Under the pieces are notes generated by a model. The model was not told the origin of the DNA. It was given only the letters and a program-made list of their open reading frames with translations, and did no database searches. The position numbers and the translations under genes were made by a program. From assembly GCA_900752785.1 (NCBI GenBank), contig CAADWP010000178.1, forward strand, positions 1-34,693: a DNA stretch of 34,693 nt, read 5' to 3'. Positions within the stretch are counted from its first letter, which is position 1, and every line of letters starts with the position of its first letter. This DNA is from an uncultured Ruminococcus sp. (GTDB taxonomy: Bacteria; Bacillota; Clostridia; Oscillospirales; Ruminococcaceae). Of the stretch, positions 8,457 to 16,502 are shown piece by piece.

Positions 8457-10778
8457 ATGGAAACATCCGAGATATTGAAATACGACAAACCCGCCGCTGA
8501 CTTCAACGAGGCTCTACCGTTGGGAAATGGTCGTATCGGCGGAATGCTATTCGGAGGAGCTGCCAATGAGATCATAAAGCTTAACGAGGATTCCGTCTGG
8601 TCGGGATGTCTTCGTCACAGGATAAACCCTGACGCTAAGGAAGGACTTGCAGAGGTGCGCGCGCTCATAAAAGAAGGGAATATCCCCGAAGCAGAAAAAG
8701 TCGCCTTTGAAAAAATGCAGGGTGTTCCGGACAATATGCGCCATTATATGCCGCTTGGAAATCTTAACATTAATATGGAGCTTAACGGTAAGCCTAAGGA
8801 ATACGCACGAAATCTTGATCTTTCCGACGCATCCGCAGAGGTCAGCTTTACGGTCAACGGTATGCGCTATACAAGAACAGTTTTCGTTTCCGCACCCGAT
8901 GAAGTCATGGTCGTACGAATCAGTGCAGATTCCCCCGCTTCCGTAAATCTCGACTGCTTTATTGACGGCAGAGAGGATCAATATGACGATAACCGTCCAT
9001 GCTGCGGAAATATGCTCCTTTTCACCGGAGGCTCGGGAAGCCGCGGAGGTATCCTTTTCGCTGCCGTTTTAGGCGTTAAGGCAACAGGAGGCGATCTGAG
9101 AACTGTCGGCGGCAGAATAAGGGTACGCAGCGCCGACGAGGTAATGATCGTGCTTTCCGCAAGAACAAGCTTTTATGGAAAGAATTATGAAAAATCTGCC
9201 ATGGTTGACGCTGAAATGGCGCTGAAATGCAATTGGGAAGAGCTTTACAGCCGGCATATCAACGACTATCGTTCCCTTTACAGTCGCGTAGAGCTTTCAC
9301 TTAACGATAACAGCGGCGAGGATATCGCTTCACTTACCACAGACCGCCGCATCGCGCGTCTTAGGGGAAACGAACTTGACAATAAAGAATGCGAGCGGCT
9401 TATACAGGACAACAAGCTTATCGAGCTTTTTTTCAATTACGGACGCTACCTCATGATATCCGCAAGCCGTCCCGGTACCCAGCCCATGAATTTACAGGGA
9501 ATGTGGAACGAAGATATGCAGCCCGTACGCGGCAGCAAATATACGGTAAATATAAATACCGAAATGAATTACTGGTGTGCGGAAAGCTGCAATCTTTCCG
9601 AATGTCACCTGCCGCTTTTTGATCTGCTGGAGCGAGTCTGTGAAAACGGCAGGGTCACCGCAAAAGAAATGTACGGAGTTCCGAGAGGCTTTGTTTGTCA
9701 CCACAATACCGATATCTGGGGCGATACCGCACCGCAGGATACGTTTCTGCCGTCAACGATATGGCCTATGGGTGGCGCATGGCTGGCTCTGCATATTTTC
9801 GAGCATTACGAATATACTCTGGATAAGGAATTTCTTGCAGATAAATACCATATACTTAAAGAAGCTGCGGAATTTTTCACATACTATATGATCGAGGATG
9901 AAAACGGTCATCTTGTGACTTGTCCCTCAGTATCGCCCGAAAATACATATCTGACGGAAAACGGAGTAAAAGGCTGCCTTTGTTCTGGTCCTTCTATGGA
10001 TTCTCAGATAATTACAGTGCTGTTCCGCAGCGTTATAAAGGCAGCAGAAATTCTGGGCAGGGATAAGACGTTTTCAGCAAAGCTTAAAAAAATGCTTAAA
10101 AAAATAGCTCAGCCTGAAACAGGAAAATATGGACAGATAAAAGAATGGTCGGTGGATTACGACGAAGCCGAAAGCGGTCACCGCCATGTTTCTCAGCTTT
10201 TTGCCCTTCATCCGGCAGATCTAATCTCTCCAAACAAAACTCCGAAGCTTGCCGACGCCGCACGCGCCACTCTTATCCGCAGATTTATTCACGGCGGCGG
10301 TCACATAGGCTGGAGCTGCGCATGGGTGGCAAATATGTGGGCAAGGCTCTATGACGGACGAATGGTCTATGAGAATCTGAAAAAGCTGCTCGCCTACTCC
10401 ACGAACCCTAATCTTTTAAATTCCCAACCGCCTTTCCAGATCGACGGTAATTTTGGCGGAACGGCTGCCATTGCAGAAGCGCTCCTGCAAAGCTGCAACG
10501 GCGAAATAAATCTGCTTCCCGCACTTCCCGACGAATGGAACGAAGGTCACGTTAAGGGTCTCCGCGCCAAGGGCGGCTTTATAATTGACATAGAATGGTC
10601 GGATAACAAGCTTAAAAAAGCGGTCATTTCATCCGAAAACGGAAGCGAATGCAGACTCAGAACAAACTGCGTCGTGAGCATTATCGGCGAAGACGAAAAT
10701 TCCGTAAACTCCCGTATTGAAGACGGAGTTATTATCTTCGGCACTTCCGCCGGAGAACATTATAATATAATAGCGTAA
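8457..10778 (+). CDS. GH95 family glycoside hydrolase (alpha-L-fucosidase type)
   Basis: 773 residues, full length for GH95, which acts on terminal alpha-L-fucose (mostly alpha-1,2) or alpha-L-galactose by inversion. The N-terminal domain has LPLGNGRIGGMLFGG and NEDSVWSG. The (alpha/alpha)6 barrel has QGMWNEDMQPVRGS, NINTEMNYW with Asn 365 and Asn 367 two apart, SPEN with Glu 495, HRHVSQLFALHP, GGGHIGWSCAW and FQIDGNFGG with Asp 663. The N-x-N / E / D order matches the catalytic set reported for the bifidobacterial alpha-1,2-fucosidase. No signal peptide is present, so it should work in the cytoplasm on imported oligosaccharides. AGGAG precedes the ATG. A GH26 lipoprotein gene follows after 29 bp, suggesting one transcript. 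Family secure, substrate open. Confidence 0.94.
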   Translation: METSEILKYDKPAADFNEALPLGNGRIGGMLFGGAANEIIKLNEDSVWSGCLRHRINPDAKEGLAEVRALIKEGNIPEAEKVAFEKMQGVPDNMRHYMPLGNLNINMELNGKPKEYARNLDLSDASAEVSFTVNGMRYTRTVFVSAPDEVMVVRISADSPASVNLDCFIDGREDQYDDNRPCCGNMLLFTGGSGSRGGILFAAVLGVKATGGDLRTVGGRIRVRSADEVMIVLSARTSFYGKNYEKSAMVDAEMALKCNWEELYSRHINDYRSLYSRVELSLNDNSGEDIASLTTDRRIARLRGNELDNKECERLIQDNKLIELFFNYGRYLMISASRPGTQPMNLQGMWNEDMQPVRGSKYTVNINTEMNYWCAESCNLSECHLPLFDLLERVCENGRVTAKEMYGVPRGFVCHHNTDIWGDTAPQDTFLPSTIWPMGGAWLALHIFEHYEYTLDKEFLADKYHILKEAAEFFTYYMIEDENGHLVTCPSVSPENTYLTENGVKGCLCSGPSMDSQIITVLFRSVIKAAEILGRDKTFSAKLKKMLKKIAQPETGKYGQIKEWSVDYDEAESGHRHVSQLFALHPADLISPNKTPKLADAARATLIRRFIHGGGHIGWSCAWVANMWARLYDGRMVYENLKKLLAYSTNPNLLNSQPPFQIDGNFGGTAAIAEALLQSCNGEINLLPALPDEWNEGHVKGLRAKGGFIIDIEWSDNKLKKAVISSENGSECRLRTNCVVSIIGEDENSVNSRIEDGVIIFGTSAGEHYNIIA

Positions 10779-10807
10779 ATTACAATGCTCTGTAAGGAAC
10801 AACAAAA

Positions 10808-12472
10808 ATGAACAAGTTTAAATTTATTATTATTTTATCAGCAACGGCTCTTGCCCTGCTCTCCTGCGCCGGCTGCGCAAAAAACAAAAAATCAAGCGGA
10901 CAGTCCGTCTCGATCATCGTTGCTGAAACTACTGAAGAAATTACTACAGAACCGCCTGTTGTGGAAACCTTTCCGGAAATTCCGGTAACTTATCCGAATA
11001 TTGAGAAAAAAGATACCGGTACTCTCTATGAAGCGGAAAACGCCGTTTTCAAGGGCAGTCTTTCCGTAAGCTACAGCAAAGACAACTACAGCGGCGAAGG
11101 CTATGTTTCCGGATTTATTGAAGGCGGAAAAAGCTCTGTCACCTTTAATATCAATGCTCCGAGCAATCAGCATTACGACATATCCTTCAATATTGCAGCC
11201 GAAAGCGAGGCTCTGTGCAGCGTCTCTCTGAACGGCAGAAAATTAACCGAATTCAAAACCGACAGCAGCGGTAAATTTACTCAGGTCACGATCCGCGGAG
11301 TTTTTCTCGTCAAGGGACTCTCATCTATCGAAATAATTCCCGACGGTAAAAACGTCTGCATAGATTATCTCAAGCTCATAAACAATACTACGCTCAAAGA
11401 CGGCGGCTATAACGCCGAAAGCGAACTTTCCAACAAAAATTCCGCCGACGCGGCAAAGGAGCTTATGAGCTTTCTCACCGAAAATTACGGAAAATACATC
11501 ATAACGGGACAATATGCCGCTGACGCCGACAATTCCGAGCTTGATCTTATATACCGCACAACAGGAAAATATCCGGTTATTCGATTTACAAACCTTACCG
11601 TACCTCGCGGAAGCTTTGACGAAAGCTTCAAAACGATAAACGCGGCGGCGGACTGGTACAGAAACGGCGGTATTTCCTGCGTTTCGTGGTATTGGAACTC
11701 TCCATCGGAAAAAAGCTCTATAAAGACCGAGGAGTGTGATTTTTCCCTTAAAAATGCAGTTACCGACAAGGAAATCGCTATGCTGTCTCAGGAGGACATT
11801 CGCAGTCTTTATGCCGAAGGAGATATTTCCGGGGAATGCTACAGCCTTATACTTGATATCGACAATATTGCAGGACAGCTTACCTCTCTGAAAAACAAGG
11901 GTGTTCCCGTTCTGTGGAGGCCTCTCCCCGAAGGAAGCGGCGATTGGTACTGGTGGGGAGTCGACGGCTCTGAAGCATATAAATGGCTTTGGAATCTGCT
12001 TTATACGCGGCTTACAAATTACTTTGAGCTTGACAATCTTATCTGGATCTGGAACGGACAAAGCAAAGATTTCTTAGTTGACAAATCAACCTTTGATATC
12101 GCCGCACTTGATCTCTATGTTGAAGGTGAAAAGGATTACGGAGGACGCTTTTACGAAAAGTTTGCCGCTACGCGAAAATTTTTGGACAGCAATAAACTAA
12201 TTGCAATAAGCGAATGCGGCAGCGTTCCCGATATTGACGGAGCATTTCGTGATAATGCCGTATGGTCGTTTTTCGGACTGTGGTTCGGAAATTATATAGA
12301 AACCGAAAACGGTGAGCTTTCTGAGGAGTTCACAAGCCGTGAGGCTCTTATTCACGCTTATAATTCCAATGGATCGCTGACGCTTGACGAATACCGCGAT
12401 CTCCGGGGCTGGAAAAAACCTGAAGCTGCGCCGGAAAAAAATAACTCTGAAGCTTCATCGGAGGAGGAATAA
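10808..12472 (+). CDS. CBM35-GH26 lipoprotein, probable surface beta-mannanase
   Basis: 554 residues. The N-terminus is a lipoprotein signal with two candidate lipobox Cys (SCAGC, about 20-23), then a Glu/Thr/Pro-rich linker to about 75. A CBM35-like beta-sandwich (about 76-197) runs from LYEAENAVFKG to VCIDYLKL. The rest is a GH26 barrel: YIITGQYAADADN, VSWYWNSP, VLWRPLPEGSGDWYWWG with the acid/base Glu near 375, and AISECGS with the nucleophile Glu near 469. GH26 enzymes mostly hydrolyse beta-1,4-mannans. The usual RPLHE reads RPLPE here, which may alter substrate contacts. It should be tethered to the outer face of the membrane and feed oligosaccharides inward. AAGGA lies before the ATG; the gene lies 29 bp after GH95 and its stop is 1 bp from the next start. 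Confidence 0.9.
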   Translation: MNKFKFIIILSATALALLSCAGCAKNKKSSGQSVSIIVAETTEEITTEPPVVETFPEIPVTYPNIEKKDTGTLYEAENAVFKGSLSVSYSKDNYSGEGYVSGFIEGGKSSVTFNINAPSNQHYDISFNIAAESEALCSVSLNGRKLTEFKTDSSGKFTQVTIRGVFLVKGLSSIEIIPDGKNVCIDYLKLINNTTLKDGGYNAESELSNKNSADAAKELMSFLTENYGKYIITGQYAADADNSELDLIYRTTGKYPVIRFTNLTVPRGSFDESFKTINAAADWYRNGGISCVSWYWNSPSEKSSIKTEECDFSLKNAVTDKEIAMLSQEDIRSLYAEGDISGECYSLILDIDNIAGQLTSLKNKGVPVLWRPLPEGSGDWYWWGVDGSEAYKWLWNLLYTRLTNYFELDNLIWIWNGQSKDFLVDKSTFDIAALDLYVEGEKDYGGRFYEKFAATRKFLDSNKLIAISECGSVPDIDGAFRDNAVWSFFGLWFGNYIETENGELSEEFTSREALIHAYNSNGSLTLDEYRDLRGWKKPEAAPEKNNSEASSEEE

Positions 12473-12473
12473 A

Positions 12474-13778
12474 ATGTACAGTGAGTTTAAACCGCAAAGG
12501 CAGCTCTCAAGTCAACAGATCGAGCTTAGAAATAAATTGCTCGGCGAAGTCGGAAGCAGCCGCTGCAAAGCAGTAAGCTTTAAAATGCTTGGTACTCTGG
12601 TTCTTATGCCCTTTTCCGGAGAATCCGATATTTTTGCTTTCATGGAAAAAGATTTCAAGCTGATCTGCCCCGATTCAAAAAAAAGCTTTACGGAGCTGAG
12701 AATTGCCGCACGTGAAGCTGCGGTTAAAAAAATGAACGTTATGTGCCGCGTGACCTTGAAGCTGATATACGGCATTCTCGAAAAAATCGGAAATATAAGC
12801 TCCGATTCAGCGAAAAAGCTTATGGAGCTCGAATGTGAGATCGCCGAACGCTTTGCCTTTCCGAGAGAATGCGGAAAGGCTCTTTTCCGCGAAGCAAAAA
12901 ACTGCAAAAAGCGTGTAATTATTACTGCCGAAACTATATATCCCGAGGACACTGTAAAGCGTATTCTTGAAAAATGCGGATACGGTTCTTACGACGGGCT
13001 TGTTATGGTTTCAAAAATACGCAATTGTACCGGAGAGAGCTATTTTTCGGAAGTACTTTCAAAATCAGGAGTTTCCTCTGATAAGCTGCTTCATATAGGA
13101 AGCGACGTCGCATTCGACATAGAGCTGCCTATTTTTAAAGGCGCTAAGGCTCTGCTGCTTGCCGATGTTACCGAACTAATGGCTAAATCGGGCAGAGTGC
13201 GGAATTATGCCGAAAGCAAAAAGCTTTTTGATTATGATAACTTAAGCTTTCTAAGCCTGCGATGCGTCTTTGGACTTTATGCGGCTTACGGCTTCGATAC
13301 TCCCCAAAACAAACTGCCTGCCAGTGATTTCTGCGGCGACGAATACTTCATGGGTTTTCTTGTTCAAGGCGCGCTCAGTCTTGTCAGAGACTTTGAGCCT
13401 CAAACCAAAATTCAGACGGAAATACTTTCCGCAATGGATAAAAACCCAAAAATACTCGACGGAAAAAAAGACTTTATTTCCATGTTTAACGCGCATTTTG
13501 GCGGCTTGGCTGAACTTGGAGAAGCCGAAGGCTGCCGTCTGCCGTTGGAATTTATCGAAAACTGCTGTGCCGCATCCGACAGAGCTTTCCTTGCCGGTGC
13601 TCTTTCCGACAGCGTAATGAAAAAATGGTCAAAATCTGTCAAGGAACCCGAAGTTATTCGCTTCGCGCCTAAAAAAGACCGCAGCGGCAGTCTTTCGCGG
13701 CTCGCCGACAAAATGTTTCCTCCCGGAACTAAGGTAAGGACAATTGTTGACGAAATCCTCACTAAAGGCCGCAAATAA
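12474..13778 (+). CDS. HAD-like protein lacking the catalytic Asp motif
   Basis: 434 residues from the ATG preceded by GGAGGAGG; an in-frame start at 12384 would lie inside the GH26 gene. The chain follows the HAD phosphatase plan seen in domains fused to glycosyltransferases: AVSFKMLGTLVL (motif I), RVIITAETIYPEDTVKRIL (motif II), a Lys-containing VMVSKIRNCTG, and KLLHIGSDVAFDIELP (motif IV). Motif I should read xFDxFDTLV with two Asp; here both are replaced (K and G). The motif II Asp is also not in its usual SDMY form. A pseudo-enzyme role (binding or regulatory) is inferred. The C-terminal third (about 260-434) is unrecognised. It is the last gene of the GH95-GH26 cluster, starting 1 bp after the GH26 stop, so translation is likely coupled. 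No signal peptide. Confidence 0.65.
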   Translation: MYSEFKPQRQLSSQQIELRNKLLGEVGSSRCKAVSFKMLGTLVLMPFSGESDIFAFMEKDFKLICPDSKKSFTELRIAAREAAVKKMNVMCRVTLKLIYGILEKIGNISSDSAKKLMELECEIAERFAFPRECGKALFREAKNCKKRVIITAETIYPEDTVKRILEKCGYGSYDGLVMVSKIRNCTGESYFSEVLSKSGVSSDKLLHIGSDVAFDIELPIFKGAKALLLADVTELMAKSGRVRNYAESKKLFDYDNLSFLSLRCVFGLYAAYGFDTPQNKLPASDFCGDEYFMGFLVQGALSLVRDFEPQTKIQTEILSAMDKNPKILDGKKDFISMFNAHFGGLAELGEAEGCRLPLEFIENCCAASDRAFLAGALSDSVMKKWSKSVKEPEVIRFAPKKDRSGSLSRLADKMFPPGTKVRTIVDEILTKGRK

Positions 13779-13854
13779 TTCGACGGCATATAACAAGCAA
13801 AATATTTTTATCCATTTCCCATCCGAAAAACATTATATTAAACAAAATATGCGG

Positions 13855-13884
13855 TTGCCGACATATGCCCTCCCGTGGTATAAT
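13855..13884 (+). promoter_or_regulatory. Sigma-A-type promoter of spo0A
   Basis: TTGCCG (13855-13860), 18-bp spacer and TATAAT (13879-13884), about 60 bp before the ATG. A TTCGACG near 13779-13786 is one base from the reverse of a consensus 0A box (TTCGACA), which is weak evidence for autoregulation. Confidence 0.65.
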
Positions 13885-13945
13885 ATTAAACGAGCTCTAA
13901 AAGCAACGCTTTTCCTGAGCAAGAACAAAAGGGAGGTTTAAATTA

Positions 13946-14722
13946 ATGGAAAACAAAATTAAAGTACTTATCGGTGACGATTCTGCGGGAGCAGGCGTAA
14001 GCATTGCAAACAAGCTTCGTGAAAAAGGTATGTATGCCTACACAAGACGAAAGGACAGCCGCGTGATTCTCGAATCTATCAAAAACGATCCGCCTGACGC
14101 CGCAGTTCTGGATATAACTGCTCAAAACGGAGACGTTATCTCGATCATGAAGCAGGTAAGGGAGCTGGGAGTGAAATTCCCTGCCTTTATCGTTACATCA
14201 GATTTTGATAACGAGTTTATCGAACGTCAGGTCATGGAAAACGGCGGAGCAAAGTTCCTTCTGAAGCCTTACGACGCCGAAGATCTTTTCAACGCTATAA
14301 GCTCGGCTCTTGGCGATAAAGCAACAAGCCTCAGCGATGACATGGAGGTCGTTATTACCGATATTATTCATCAATTGGGCGTACCTGCGCACATAAAGGG
14401 ATATCACTACCTGAGAACCGCTATCCTCCATTCAATTGAGGATAAAAATCTTCTTGACAGCGTAACAAAGCAGCTTTATCCAACGGTCGCAAGCATATAC
14501 GACACTACGTCTTCAAGAGTTGAGCGCGCTATCCGTCATGCGATCGAGATCGCATGGGACAGAGGCAATGTCGATACGCTTAATTCGTTTTTTGGCTATA
14601 CCGTTGATACGGGTAAAGGTAAACCCACAAATTCCGAATTTATAGCTCTTATCACCGATAAGCTGAGACTTCGCTACAAGGCGGCTCTGAAAAACTCAGA
14701 ATGCAGGATTCATAATTCATAA
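13946..14722 (+). CDS. spo0A: Sporulation master response regulator Spo0A
   Basis: 258 residues, standard length. The receiver domain (about 4-120) keeps the acidic pair DD at 11-12, the phospho-acceptor Asp at 56 (AAVLDITA) and the conserved Lys at 107 (LLKPYD). The C-terminal Spo0A DNA-binding domain (about 135-255) has [39 protein letters not shown] and [12 protein letters not shown]. Phosphorylated Spo0A controls entry into sporulation and other stationary-phase choices. The stretch after Asp 56 reads ITAQNGDV rather than the usual MPHLDG, so the phosphorylation-site loop is altered. GGGAGG precedes the start. The common neighbour spoIVB is absent; upstream is the HAD-like gene. Identification is secure. 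Confidence 0.97.
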   Translation: MENKIKVLIGDDSAGAGVSIANKLREKGMYAYTRRKDSRVILESIKNDPPDAAVLDITAQNGDVISIMKQVRELGVKFPAFIVTSDFDNEFIERQVMENGGAKFLLKPYDAEDLFNAISSALGDKATSLSDDMEVVITDIIHQLGVPAHIKGYHYLRTAILHSIEDKNLLDSVTKQLYPTVASIYDTTSSRVERAIRHAIEIAWDRGNVDTLNSFFGYTVDTGKGKPTNSEFIALITDKLRLRYKAALKNSECRIHNS

Positions 14723-14753
14723 TTGTCCGAACGTTTCCCCATAAAACAGGTAT

Positions 14754-14862
14754 AAGACATAGCCTCATAATTTTTGTGCGGCTATGCCTAATGAAATATG
14801 TCTTTTGCTGCCGCTAAAAACAGACCTCCACTGAGGTCTGATAAATATATGGAGGTATTTTT
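14754..14862 (+). promoter_or_regulatory. Structured leader with competing hairpins before the flavin reductase gene
   Basis: CATAGCC (14758-14764) pairs with GGCTATG (14780-14786). The overlapping AAGACATA (14754-14761) can instead pair with TATGTCTT (14797-14804). Downstream, CAGACCTC (14821-14828) pairs with GAGGTCTG (14833-14840), while ACCTCCA (14824-14830) is exactly complementary to TGGAGGT (14850-14856), which contains the ribosome binding site. The layout suggests on/off translation control. I recognise no known riboswitch class. Confidence 0.45.
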
Positions 14863-15372
14863 ATGTCTTTCAAAAAAATCAATATTTCGGAACTTTCCTT
14901 TAATCCCTTTGAAAAAATAGGGAAAGAATGGATGCTTCTGACCGGCGGCAGCAAAAGTGAATTTAATACCATGACCGCTTCATGGGGACAAATGGGAGTA
15001 ATCTGGAATAAAAACGTCCTGACCTGCTACATCAGACCCAATCGGTATACTTATGAATTTGTTGAAAAAGGCGAAAGCTTTACCGCGTCCTTCTTTAGCG
15101 AAGAAATGCGCAGCGCTCTTGCATTCTGCGGCTCGCATTCCGGAAGGGACTGTGATAAGGCAAAGGAGACAGGGTTAACTCCTATTGAGATCGAAGGCTG
15201 CATGAGCTTTGAGGAGGCTGACATGATCTTTGTCTGCCGAAAGCTTTACAGCTATGACCTTAACGAGTCAGGCTTCCTTACCGACGACGGAATCCCGGAT
15301 AAATTTTTCGGCTCCGATCCGTACCACCGGGCATATATCTCTGAGATCACCGGCGTTTACATTAAGGAATAG
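14863..15372 (+). CDS. Flavin reductase family protein
   Basis: 169 residues. The pattern FNTMTASWGQMGVIWNK near 25-45, then LTCYIRPNRYTYEFVE and FTASFF, is that of flavin-reductase-like, FMN-binding split-barrel proteins common in anaerobic Clostridia. The C-terminal HRAYISEITGVYIKE closes the domain. Such proteins bind FMN and use NAD(P)H to reduce flavin or other acceptors. The physiological substrate is not readable. It starts at an ATG 7 nt after GGAGGT, which is itself part of a possible hairpin. A strong terminator follows directly, so it is probably a single-gene unit or co-transcribed with spo0A 140 bp upstream. Confidence 0.87.
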   Translation: MSFKKINISELSFNPFEKIGKEWMLLTGGSKSEFNTMTASWGQMGVIWNKNVLTCYIRPNRYTYEFVEKGESFTASFFSEEMRSALAFCGSHSGRDCDKAKETGLTPIEIEGCMSFEEADMIFVCRKLYSYDLNESGFLTDDGIPDKFFGSDPYHRAYISEITGVYIKE

Positions 15373-15375
15373 TAT

Positions 15376-15409
15376 AAAAAACAGCGGTAAATCAATACCG
15401 CTGTTTTTT
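15376..15409. terminator. Bidirectional terminator after the flavin reductase gene
   Basis: Six A, then CAGCGGTA (15382-15389), a 6-nt loop, TACCGCTG (15396-15403) and six T. The A and T runs let it work on both strands. Confidence 0.9.
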
Positions 15410-15528
15410 GATTTGTTTATTTTATACCGATCCCTATGCAGAAATTGCCCCCAACCTGTCCGAAAGGCGTCTTTCTTGTCCGAAAGCCGGCCTTTATCGG
15501 AAAAGTTATGCAAATCCGCAACAGCTTC

Positions 15529-15563
15529 AAATATAGGCAATACCACGCGCGTTGCCTATATTT
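15529..15563 (-). terminator. Hairpin overlapping the ireB stop codon
   Basis: AAATATAGGCAA (15529-15540) and TTGCCTATATTT (15552-15563) are perfect 12-bp arms around an 11-nt GC-rich loop. There is no T run behind it, so termination is uncertain; it may protect the 3' end of the mRNA. Confidence 0.55.
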
Positions 15564-15807
15564 ATGAGTTAAGATAAGCTCTTACAAGTACCTGAAGAAG
15601 CTCGTCTCTGTCGATATGACGGATAAGGCTTCTTGCATTATTATAAGTGGTTATGTATGTCGGATCCTCCGACAAAATATAACCGACGATCTGATTTATG
15701 GGATTATAGCCCTTTTGAGTAAGTGCGTCATAAATAATTGTAAGATTTTTTCTCAATTCTGCCTCTTTATCCTCGTTTACGGAAAAGGTCATAGTTTTAT
15801 CAAACAT
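15562..15807 (-). CDS. ireB: IreB family regulatory phosphoprotein
   Basis: 81 residues, matching the UPF0297/IreB family in length and sequence: KTMTFSV at the start, IYDALTQKGYNPINQIVGYI, LSEDPTYITTYNNARSLIR and DRDELLQVLVRAYL. In Enterococcus faecalis IreB is phosphorylated on N-terminal Thr by the PASTA kinase IreK and restrains cephalosporin resistance. Thr 5 and Thr 7 here lie in the corresponding N-terminal region. AGGAG precedes the start. The usual neighbours (alaS, ruvX/yqgF, DUF1292) are absent and the gene is flanked by terminators, so it appears to be transcribed alone. Identification is strong; the role is by analogy. Confidence 0.95.
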   Translation of the reverse strand: MFDKTMTFSVNEDKEAELRKNLTIIYDALTQKGYNPINQIVGYILSEDPTYITTYNNARSLIRHIDRDELLQVLVRAYLNS

Positions 15808-15833
15808 AATATCAGCTCCTGACGGTTAAAATA

Positions 15834-15940
15834 ATTCCGTATAAGAGTCCTGCTACGGAATCACAGCTCGGCGGATCAACATTACTGATCTGTTTTCCAA
15901 GCTATATTATTATTATACTATAATTTAACAGACATTTCAA
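15834..15940 (-). promoter_or_regulatory. Promoter and leader hairpin of ireB
   Basis: On the minus strand TTGAAA (15935-15940), 17-bp spacer and TATAAT (15912-15917). The leader of about 100 nt holds a hairpin with arms TTCCGTA and TACGGAA near 15834-15860, and a smaller GATCA/TGATC pair. Confidence 0.75.
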
Positions 15941-16009
15941 GAGAAATAAATAAATTTTCCCGATTTGACCGTATTGTTATGTCAAATTTATTAATTTTGC
16001 ACAATATGT

Positions 16010-16051
16010 AATACCGATCCCCAACCAAATTCCTGTTTGGGGATCAGTATT
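16010..16051 (-). terminator. Long hairpin downstream of the DUF1540 gene
   Basis: 15-base arms 16010-16024 and 16037-16051 pair with one mismatch or wobble (core GATCCCCAA/TTGGGGATC). It lies 14 bp past the gene end, as a terminator would, but without a clear T run. Confidence 0.6.
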
Positions 16052-16064
16052 TCCGCTTCAGCTA

Positions 16065-16247
16065 TCAGCCGCAGCAGCCTGTTCTTTTAACAAAAGAGTT
16101 GCAGTCTGTACACTCGGGAACAGTAGGATTGTCCTCGTGAGTACCTACGCTGATACAGCCAAGCGAACAATAGCTCTCGGTCACCATATTATGCTGACAC
16201 TGAGAAACGGTACATTTAATACTGTCGTTTTTGTGTTTGTTTTCCAT
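16065..16247 (-). CDS. Small Cys-rich DUF1540 protein
   Basis: 60 residues, of which eight are Cys. The pattern IKCTVSQCQHN, then SYCSLGCISVGTHE, then PECTDCNSF and a terminal CC is that of DUF1540, usually read as a small metal-binding fold of unknown role, common in Clostridia. A start at 16247 puts AAGGAG 9 nt upstream. An ATG two codons earlier would have only 3 nt, and a start at 16313 has no site. No operon partner; it is divergent from the deacetylase gene. Confidence 0.88.
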   Translation of the reverse strand: MENKHKNDSIKCTVSQCQHNMVTESYCSLGCISVGTHEDNPTVPECTDCNSFVKRTGCCG

Positions 16248-16410
16248 TTTCATTATCTCCTTTTTCGTGTTCTGCCGCAGTGCTTTTGCGCTGCATACTG
16301 ATATTATTGTCATGTTCGGGCATTTTATTCAAAGGCAAAGAACATTTCTGCTTCCAATCAGCAGATCAGTTTTAATTCAAAAAACTTCCGCATATAAACT
16401 TTCTCAAACG

Positions 16411-16419
16411 TGTTATAAT
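16411..16419 (+). promoter_or_regulatory. Extended -10 promoter of the deacetylase gene
   Basis: TG-T-TATAAT (TATAAT at 16414-16419) is an extended -10. The -35 region is poor, as is common for such promoters. It lies about 83 bp before the ATG. Confidence 0.5.
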
Positions 16420-16502
16420 ACTATTGCAGCGGCGACGCGGAAATGCACGCGGCTGTTTTATACGGAAAAAATCCGCATAAACGATAAGTAAAGGAATAAA
16501 AA

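Noticed and set aside
11321..12061. 246-aa minus-strand open frame opposite the GH26 gene
   Set aside because: Antisense shadow; the plus strand carries the catalytic motifs and lipoprotein signal.
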